This document shows positions 4,539 to 9,334 of a stretch of 9,334 nt of DNA, piece by piece. Under the pieces are notes generated by a model. It was not told the origin of the DNA and did not search any database. It was given only the letters and a program-made list of their open reading frames with translations. Origin of the DNA: Planctomycetota bacterium (GTDB lineage Bacteria; Planctomycetota; UBA1135; UBA2386); the NCBI GenBank assembly GCA_003235605.1, contig QJVU01000499.1:1-9334 (forward strand), in the 5' to 3' direction. The translations under genes and the position numbers were made by a program. Position 1 is the first letter of the stretch. Each line of letters starts with the position of its first letter.

Positions 4539-6662
4539 ATGAACGCGTTGTTGTGTTTCTTGGTCTCCACCGGACTTCCGGCGCTGCAAGCCGACCAGCA
4601 GCAGGCCGAAGCCGCCGCCATGAAGGGCCTCCGCTTCCTGGCACGTACCCAGCAGCAGGATGGCGGCTGGCCGGTTTCCGGCTTCACCCCGCAGGACCGA
4701 CTGGCCGACGTCGCTCTGTGCGCGCTGGCATTTCAGGCTCAAGGCAGCACCGTGAAGGGTGGCGAGTTCAGGGAACCCCTGCGCCGCGCTGTGCGGTTCC
4801 TGCAACGACATGTGCCGGCGCGAGGACCCCTCATGGTTGAAAAAGCGGCCGGACCGGTGGCTAGCTGGCAACGCTTCGAGAGCTGGTACGCAGCACTGGC
4901 GGCGTTGGCGTTGAGCGAGGTGCACCTGTGCCAGCCGTCGGCCTTGAACGAAGGTGTTCTCAGGAGCCTGGCCGAGCGCCTGCGCTTCCTGCGCAAGCCC
5001 GGCGGCGCCTGGTGCCACGACCTGGAGCCCAAGGTGCGGCAGATCAAGGGGCTCGGCAAGGCCACCTACTCGGACGACATGGTGGCGGTGACCAACCTGT
5101 GCGTGCTCGGTCTCCTCCGCATCCGGGCCGCAGGCATCGAACTGCCCACAGGCACGCTCGATGACAGGCTGATCGCCTATTACGACGAAACCCAGAACGA
5201 AGACGGTGGTTTCCAGTACGGGCGCAACCACGTCTGGCTGCCGGCCAAGAAGTCAGAACCCGGCCGCACGACCGGAGCCTTGCTGGTGTGCGTCGATCTG
5301 TTCGGCCCTTTCGATAACCGTTGCCATCTGGCGGCGCGGTACCTGGAACAGAACTTCGCCGAGATCCCGTTCAGCAGCGGTCATGGCGGCAACCCGTTCC
5401 TGATCAGCTATGTGACGGGTGCGTGGGCATGTGCCAAGTGGAGCACTTCGTTCCGAAGCCGCTTTCTCGAACGGTTCGGCTCGGACCTTCGCCGTCGCCA
5501 GCGGGAGGACGGCAGCTTCCAGCTGACCGGGAACGCCTGGACAACGAAGGCCAACAACACCGCCGGCGCCGTGCTGTGCCTGTTGGCAGGCCAGGGCAAG
5601 TTGAGCTTCACTCGGCCACAACCCTGGTCAGCGACGATCGACCGGCAGGTAGGCGCATTGCGGGGCGCGAGGAAGAAACCGGCGCAGGAGAAGATCCGGA
5701 AGGAGAGGATCCAGGGGGCATGGAAGTGGCTTTCCCAGCAGCGTCACAGGGACGGCTACTGGGATGGCAGGTGGGGAGACCGCCACGTGGATCTGGCCCT
5801 CACCGGTGCCGTGGCTCTTGGGATGCTCGCAAACGGAGACCGTCAGCGCCGCGGGATCGTCCAGGAGGCGGTCCGACACCTGGCAGCCGAGGTAGACAAG
5901 CTGGCTATCGGCGGGTGGAAGCCGGGCGGCCGATCACACCTCGGTTTTCAGCTGCCCATCGCGTTGGTTGCGCTGTGTGCCTATGGACAACGCGACCCCG
6001 ACATCGTCCAGGCCGTGCGCCACGCCATCGACCGTCTGGTGGCGACGCAGTGGAGTGACGGTGGTTGGTCCTATGACAACGACCCCGCTGGCCGAAAACT
6101 GTACACGCTCCTGTCGACAACGACTGGTGCCGTCGCGGCACTGGCGGTGGCCCGACGGACGGGCTACGCGGTGCCCAAAGACACGATCACCAAGGGTCTG
6201 GAGTACTTGCGGGCATGTGCCACTGACGACGGTGGCCTGGGCTACTGCCCCGACCCGAAGCATCCGATCCTGGCAAGGGACCGCAGGCGCTACGCCCGCT
6301 CGGAGCCCGGGCGGACGTTTGCCGCGCTGGGCGCGATGTGCCTCGTCGGGACGGGCCGGGATGTCATGGTCCGCAAGGCCATTGCCAACCTGAGGCCACA
6401 GCTGCGCACGTGGGCTCAGGACGAAGTCGGCCAGCATCTCTGGTTCAACATTCTCTGGGCGTCCTTCGCAGAGCCGCTGCTGCCCGACTCGGTACGCAGC
6501 GAATGGCAGGACACACTCGCAACCGTGCTCGCCCGGCAAGGCAAGGATGGCTCGTTTGCCTGGTCCGGATTGGCATGGTCCGCAATGTTGTCCAGTGATC
6601 CGATGCAGGATCGGTTCGCCACCGGTGTTGCCCTCTACCTGCTGGCGCAGTCGCGGCTGTAG
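4539..6662 (+). CDS. Exported protein with two sets of squalene-cyclase / prenyltransferase-type alpha/alpha repeats
   Basis: A 707-residue protein. The start chosen is the ATG at 4539, which gives a signal peptide (MNALLCFLVSTGLPALQA, cut near 18); the open frame extends back to 4185 but that part overlaps the preceding gene and is its shadow. QW-like repeat motifs occur at QQQDGGW (38-44), QNEDGGFQYG (219-228), QREDGSFQ (321-328), RDGYWDGRW (404-412), QWSDGGWSYD (504-513), DDGGLGY (563-569) and QGKDGSFAW (667-675). They fall in two blocks, 28-350 and 393-706, joined by a basic linker (375-392), suggesting two alpha/alpha toroids. No DXDD acid motif of class II terpene cyclases is present, so squalene or terpene cyclisation is unlikely; a binding or structural role outside the cytoplasm is more plausible. 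Such proteins are commonly annotated only by repeat type in planctomycetes. It sits 40 bases after the exported 263-residue gene and is probably co-transcribed under BlaI control. Confidence 0.82.
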   Translation: MNALLCFLVSTGLPALQADQQQAEAAAMKGLRFLARTQQQDGGWPVSGFTPQDRLADVALCALAFQAQGSTVKGGEFREPLRRAVRFLQRHVPARGPLMVEKAAGPVASWQRFESWYAALAALALSEVHLCQPSALNEGVLRSLAERLRFLRKPGGAWCHDLEPKVRQIKGLGKATYSDDMVAVTNLCVLGLLRIRAAGIELPTGTLDDRLIAYYDETQNEDGGFQYGRNHVWLPAKKSEPGRTTGALLVCVDLFGPFDNRCHLAARYLEQNFAEIPFSSGHGGNPFLISYVTGAWACAKWSTSFRSRFLERFGSDLRRRQREDGSFQLTGNAWTTKANNTAGAVLCLLAGQGKLSFTRPQPWSATIDRQVGALRGARKKPAQEKIRKERIQGAWKWLSQQRHRDGYWDGRWGDRHVDLALTGAVALGMLANGDRQRRGIVQEAVRHLAAEVDKLAIGGWKPGGRSHLGFQLPIALVALCAYGQRDPDIVQAVRHAIDRLVATQWSDGGWSYDNDPAGRKLYTLLSTTTGAVAALAVARRTGYAVPKDTITKGLEYLRACATDDGGLGYCPDPKHPILARDRRRYARSEPGRTFAALGAMCLVGTGRDVMVRKAIANLRPQLRTWAQDEVGQHLWFNILWASFAEPLLPDSVRSEWQDTLATVLARQGKDGSFAWSGLAWSAMLSSDPMQDRFATGVALYLLAQSRL

Positions 6663-6958
6663 GGCTAGATCGCGCAGCGACAGCATGGTGGATTGTGCTC
6701 CACGGCCCTGGCAGCTTGACCGAACGAGCGGCCCCGGACCCAACTGAACCTCCGCCGACTGCTGGTCCATGGCGCACGAGGTAGTGGGCCTTGCGGCTGC
6801 GTATGATGCGGGCCTGGCCGCTGCTGGGCGTCCAACCTCGGGGAGCCCGGGGTACATGGGCTTCACGCCCTCAGAATCCGGGGTCACCCGGGCAGGGGGT
6901 GGCTTCTCAAGTCTGGTCTCGGCAACGGATTGTAGTACCTTGGTGAGTCAGGTTGACG
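6663..6958. other. Gene-free spacer between the repeat protein and pyrophosphatase genes
   Basis: No frame here looks like a protein. Small hairpins are GTGGA-TTGTGC-TCCAC (6688-6703), GGGC-TTCAC-GCCC near 6858-6870 and a CCGGG/CCCGG pair around 6880-6895; none has a T-tract, so a terminator is not supported. A promoter for the pyrophosphatase gene should lie in the last 100 bases, but no pair of hexamers is convincing. No BlaI-type operator is seen. Confidence 0.5.
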
Positions 6959-7501
6959 ATGCACCCCTGGCACGACATCCCCTTTCAGGAAGCCTCGGTT
7001 GCCGACGGATTCACCGTGGTGATCGAGGTCCCGCGGGGCAGCACCAACAAATACGAGCTGGACAAGGACACGGGCTTGTTGCGCCTGGACCGAGTCCTGC
7101 ACAGCGCTGTCCACTACCCGGCGGACTACGGTTTCATCCCGCGTACCCTCTGTGACGATGGCGACCCCCTCGATGTCCTGGTGCTGTGCCAGGAGCCAGT
7201 ACTGCCGATGACACTGGTCCGAGCTCGCGCGATTGGCATGTTCCAGATGCGCGATGAGGCCGGCGAGGATGACAAGATCGTGGCTGTCAGCCTGGGCGAT
7301 CCGGCGTTTCGTGGCTATGGTTCCCACAAGGATCTGCCCTCGCACGTGATGGCCCAGATCCAGAGGTTCTTCCAGGACTACAAGATCCTGGAGCAGAAGC
7401 CCGTCACCGTCGACGAGCTTCTGGGCCCCGAGCGGGCGGTACGCGTCATCCGTGAAGCCGCACGAATGTATGCAGACAAGTTCAGCACAACCAGAGCGTA
7501 G
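6959..7501 (+). CDS. ppa: Inorganic pyrophosphatase, family I (soluble)
   Basis: A 180-residue enzyme of the usual family length that hydrolyses pyrophosphate to two phosphates in the cytoplasm, pulling biosynthetic reactions forward. The family signature DGDPLDV is at 67-73. Active-site residues can be matched to the E. coli enzyme: K31 and E33 in NKYELDK, R45, Y57 in YPADYGF, D67, D69, D72, then D99, D104 and K106 in RDEAGEDDK, and Y141/K142 near the end. All appear present, with Mg2+ expected as cofactor. The ATG at 6959 is preferred (GGTGAG at 6942-6947, 11 bases away, and family members often start MHPWHD); a TTG at 6953 is five bases from the same GGTGAG and would add two residues. The downstream membrane gene overlaps its 3' end. 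Confidence 0.96.
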   Translation: MHPWHDIPFQEASVADGFTVVIEVPRGSTNKYELDKDTGLLRLDRVLHSAVHYPADYGFIPRTLCDDGDPLDVLVLCQEPVLPMTLVRARAIGMFQMRDEAGEDDKIVAVSLGDPAFRGYGSHKDLPSHVMAQIQRFFQDYKILEQKPVTVDELLGPERAVRVIREAARMYADKFSTTRA

Positions 7502-8525
7502 GCGGTCCTCATCGGTCAGGATCCTGCTCGGTGTCCTGATCGTCTCGATCCTCGCGCCCGTCCTCCTGTTGATGGTGACCTGGGCCACCCTTGCCATCTA
7601 CTTCTCCAACCTGCCATGGCAGTCCGCGCGCCTGGGCTTGGCCGTGGTCTTTGCAGTCGGCACGGCAGCCGCTTTCGCGATCCTTCCCCGCCGGTTGCGC
7701 ACGTTGACGTGGTTTCTCGGCGCCTTCGCTCTCGTGGTGGTGTGGTTCGCCCTGATCCCCGCTTCGAACCACCGCGACTGGACGCCGGATGTAGCCCGGG
7801 AGCCTCATGCCACGATCGAAGGCAACAAGGTTACCGTCTTCGACATCCGTGACTTCGACTACCGATCCGAGACCGACTTCACATCGCGTTACTACGACAA
7901 GACGTTCGACCTGGAGAAGCTGAAGCACGTCGACTTCATCCTCTCCAGCTGGGGCGTCAAGGACATCGTGCACACGATGCTCTCCTTTGCGTTCGAAGGC
8001 GGTGACCATCTGGCCTTGTCGATCGAGACCCGCCGGGAGAAGGGAGAGCCCCAGACCGCCATCCGTGGCTTGTTCAAACAATACGAGCAGATCTACGTCC
8101 TCGCCGACGAACGTGACCTGTTGCGGCTGCGCACCAACTTCCGGAAGGAGAAGGTTTGGGTGTATCCCACCAACGCCACGCCAGAACAGGCCAGGGACCT
8201 GTTCCTGGACATCATCAAGACCGCCAACAGGCTGCACGAGAATCCGCGGTTCTACAACACCCTGTGCGACAACTGCACTACCGGCATCGTGCCGCATCTG
8301 CGCAACATTGGACTGAAGCAGCCGTTCGACATCCGCCTGATCATGAACGGACTGACCGACCAGCTGGCCCTGGAAGCCGGGTGGGTCAACTCCCATCTGC
8401 CCCACAAGACGGAACAGGACATGGAGAAGATCCGGGAAGCCCACTTCGTCAATCCGTATGCGCAGGCTTCAAACGCTGCCGAAGGCTACTCCCGGCGCAT
8501 CCGTGCCCACCTCACGGATCGCTGA
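7470..8525 (+). CDS. Membrane protein with DUF4105 (Lnb N-terminal) domain
   Basis: A 351-residue protein from the ATG at 7470; a GTG at 7452 would add six residues. Three hydrophobic helices lie at about 16-45, 54-72 and 79-98, with a basic PERRR segment before the first. The domain after residue 120 matches DUF4105: SSWG (159-162), H168, FAFEGGDHLALSIETRREKGE (173-193), GLFKQYEQIYVLADERD (200-216), and NTLCDNCTT (263-271). Conserved His and Cys residues recall cysteine-hydrolase folds of the NlpC/P60 kind; this is an inference, and no activity is established for the domain. The domain probably lies outside the inner membrane. The gene starts 32 bases inside the pyrophosphatase gene in another frame, suggesting coupled translation, without an obvious functional link. 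Its 3' end overlaps the convergent TPR gene by 14 bases. Confidence 0.8.
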   Translation: MQTSSAQPERRRSSSVRILLGVLIVSILAPVLLLMVTWATLAIYFSNLPWQSARLGLAVVFAVGTAAAFAILPRRLRTLTWFLGAFALVVVWFALIPASNHRDWTPDVAREPHATIEGNKVTVFDIRDFDYRSETDFTSRYYDKTFDLEKLKHVDFILSSWGVKDIVHTMLSFAFEGGDHLALSIETRREKGEPQTAIRGLFKQYEQIYVLADERDLLRLRTNFRKEKVWVYPTNATPEQARDLFLDIIKTANRLHENPRFYNTLCDNCTTGIVPHLRNIGLKQPFDIRLIMNGLTDQLALEAGWVNSHLPHKTEQDMEKIREAHFVNPYAQASNAAEGYSRRIRAHLTDR

Positions 8526-9334
8526 TTCCGAGCATCATTCGTACTGCCTCCAACAGACCAGTGTCGGCACCGAGACGCTCGGCTTCCTCGAGCACCCGCC
8601 TGCCCTCTTCCTGTCGGCCGAGATAGAAGAGGGTCTGGGCCAGGTGGAGACGCGGTCCGGCTTGCCAGGGCAAGAGCTCGACTGCGCGCTGCAGGTGCTC
8701 GAGCGCCTCTCCGAAGCGGCGCCGCTGCGCCAGCAGGGTACCGAGGCGGTTCCTGGCCTCGCCCAGTTCCGGCAGGCGGGCCACCGCATGCCGGAACGCC
8801 CGCAACGCCCGCCGCGGGTGGGACAGTCGCTGGTGCACGATGCCGAGGAACAACCATGCCTCGCCGGCGCCCGGCTGTCGGCGCACGAGGCGCCTGGCGC
8901 GTCGGAGGGCGCCGGACAGATCCTGGCGACTGAGGGCGTCGTCCAGGTCCCGCAGATCGCGGAGAGTCCCGGGAGCGTGAGTCAGGCGCAGCAGGCGCTC
9001 AGCCTCCTGTCGCACCGGAGGCGCAGGGTCATGGGCCAGGACCGCATCCAGCGCTGGCCGCGCCGCCGCTCCGTCACCAGAGCGCATCAGCATCCGCGCC
9101 TTCTCCAGCCACAGGGAAGCATCCCGGGGATGGGCCGCCAGAGCCCGGTCCACGACCACCGCTGCCTCCTCGCAGCGATCCCGCTCGGTGAGCTCTGCAG
9201 CCACGACCCGTGCCACGTTGAGGGGTAGGTCCTCGTGCGCCACCAGCTGGTCGAGGGTGGCCACCTGGGCTTCGTGATCGCCGGTGCGCTGCTGCACGAC
9301 CGACAGCTGGGCCAAGATCTTGGGGCTGCGATTG
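8512..9334 (-). CDS. Tetratricopeptide (TPR) repeat protein, C-terminal part, start outside window
   Basis: The frame is open to the right edge, where codons for NRSPKIL precede the first possible in-window start (a TTG at 9315), so the protein begins beyond the window; 274 codons are seen. Helical pairs of TPR type are clear: the block DASLWLEKARMLMRSGDGAA, and towards the C-terminus the blocks beginning GEAWLFLGIVHQRLSHPRRA, GEARNRLGTLLAQRRRFGEA and AGPRLHLAQTLFYLGRQEEG, each about 34 residues with the small/large residue pattern of TPRs. TPR arrays mediate protein contacts; the partner is unknown. Any catalytic or other domain would be in the missing N-terminal part. It ends with TGA at 8514-8512, inside the 3' end of the DUF4105 gene, and no terminator separates the two. 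Confidence 0.85.
   Translation of the reverse strand, partial: NRSPKILAQLSVVQQRTGDHEAQVATLDQLVAHEDLPLNVARVVAAELTERDRCEEAAVVVDRALAAHPRDASLWLEKARMLMRSGDGAAARPALDAVLAHDPAPPVRQEAERLLRLTHAPGTLRDLRDLDDALSRQDLSGALRRARRLVRRQPGAGEAWLFLGIVHQRLSHPRRALRAFRHAVARLPELGEARNRLGTLLAQRRRFGEALEHLQRAVELLPWQAGPRLHLAQTLFYLGRQEEGRRVLEEAERLGADTGLLEAVRMMLGISDP

Noticed and set aside
3785..4687. 300-codon minus-strand frame that looks like a very hydrophobic membrane protein
   Set aside because: The Leu/Val-rich stretch is simply the complement of the Lys/Glu/Gln-rich tail of the exported protein on the plus strand.
4539..6662. Squalene-hopene cyclase
   Set aside because: Repeat motifs fit the fold, but the DXDD catalytic motif is absent and a signal peptide is present.
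6688..6703. Intrinsic terminator after the repeat protein
   Set aside because: Five-base stem only, with no T-tract following.
5934..6887. 317-codon minus-strand frame
   Set aside because: Antisense to the repeat protein, with no recognisable motif; its upstream part only extends into the spacer by chance in GC-rich DNA.
7509..8444. 311-codon minus-strand frame
   Set aside because: Antisense to the DUF4105 gene, whose conserved motifs are unmistakable in the plus frame.
8458..9228. 256-codon plus-strand frame
   Set aside because: Antisense to clear TPR repeats.

Overview
The window is a GC-rich bacterial chromosome segment (judged by eye, not counted) with eight recognisable protein genes, one of them cut by each window edge, and one decayed gene. 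Several traits point to Planctomycetota or a close relative: a BlaI-type repressor paired with an M56 membrane protease, secreted proteins with squalene-cyclase-type repeats, and a small decayed HTH gene that resembles planctomycete DUF1580 / excisionase-like proteins. The assignment is an inference; there is no rRNA or other marker here.

Left edge, minus strand (1-1365): a kynurenine-pathway pair. A kynureninase-like PLP enzyme is followed 23 bases later by the first 27 codons of a kynurenine formamidase (cyclase family, KynB-like) that runs off the window. The junction carries a 19-bp tandem duplication that copies the kynB start codon. A candidate promoter overlapped by an inverted repeat lies just before kynU.

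1366-1819 holds no intact gene. It has a dense cluster of short inverted repeats (1400-1584) and then a frameshifted remnant of a small HTH protein on the plus strand (about 1593-1830).

1820-4498 and on to 6662: a BlaI repressor and an M56 (BlaR1/MecR1-like) protease lie on the minus strand with coupled start and stop codons. Divergently transcribed on the plus strand are an exported 263-residue protein with a charged tail and a 707-residue exported protein with two sets of squalene-cyclase-like alpha/alpha repeats. The divergent intergenic region carries three 16-bp inverted repeats (YACGAM-N4-TTCGTA) spaced 20-21 bp apart, very probably the BlaI operators. This makes a plausible self-contained signalling unit: protease sensor, repressor and two exported effectors. 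The M56 protein has no penicillin-binding domain, so the stimulus need not be a beta-lactam.

6959-8525, plus strand: a family I inorganic pyrophosphatase overlapped by a three-helix membrane protein with a DUF4105 (Lnb N-terminal) domain. 8512-9334, minus strand: the C-terminal part of a TPR protein, convergent with and overlapping the DUF4105 gene by 14 bases; its beginning lies beyond the window. I saw no tRNA, rRNA, CRISPR array, intact mobile element or convincing intrinsic terminator.
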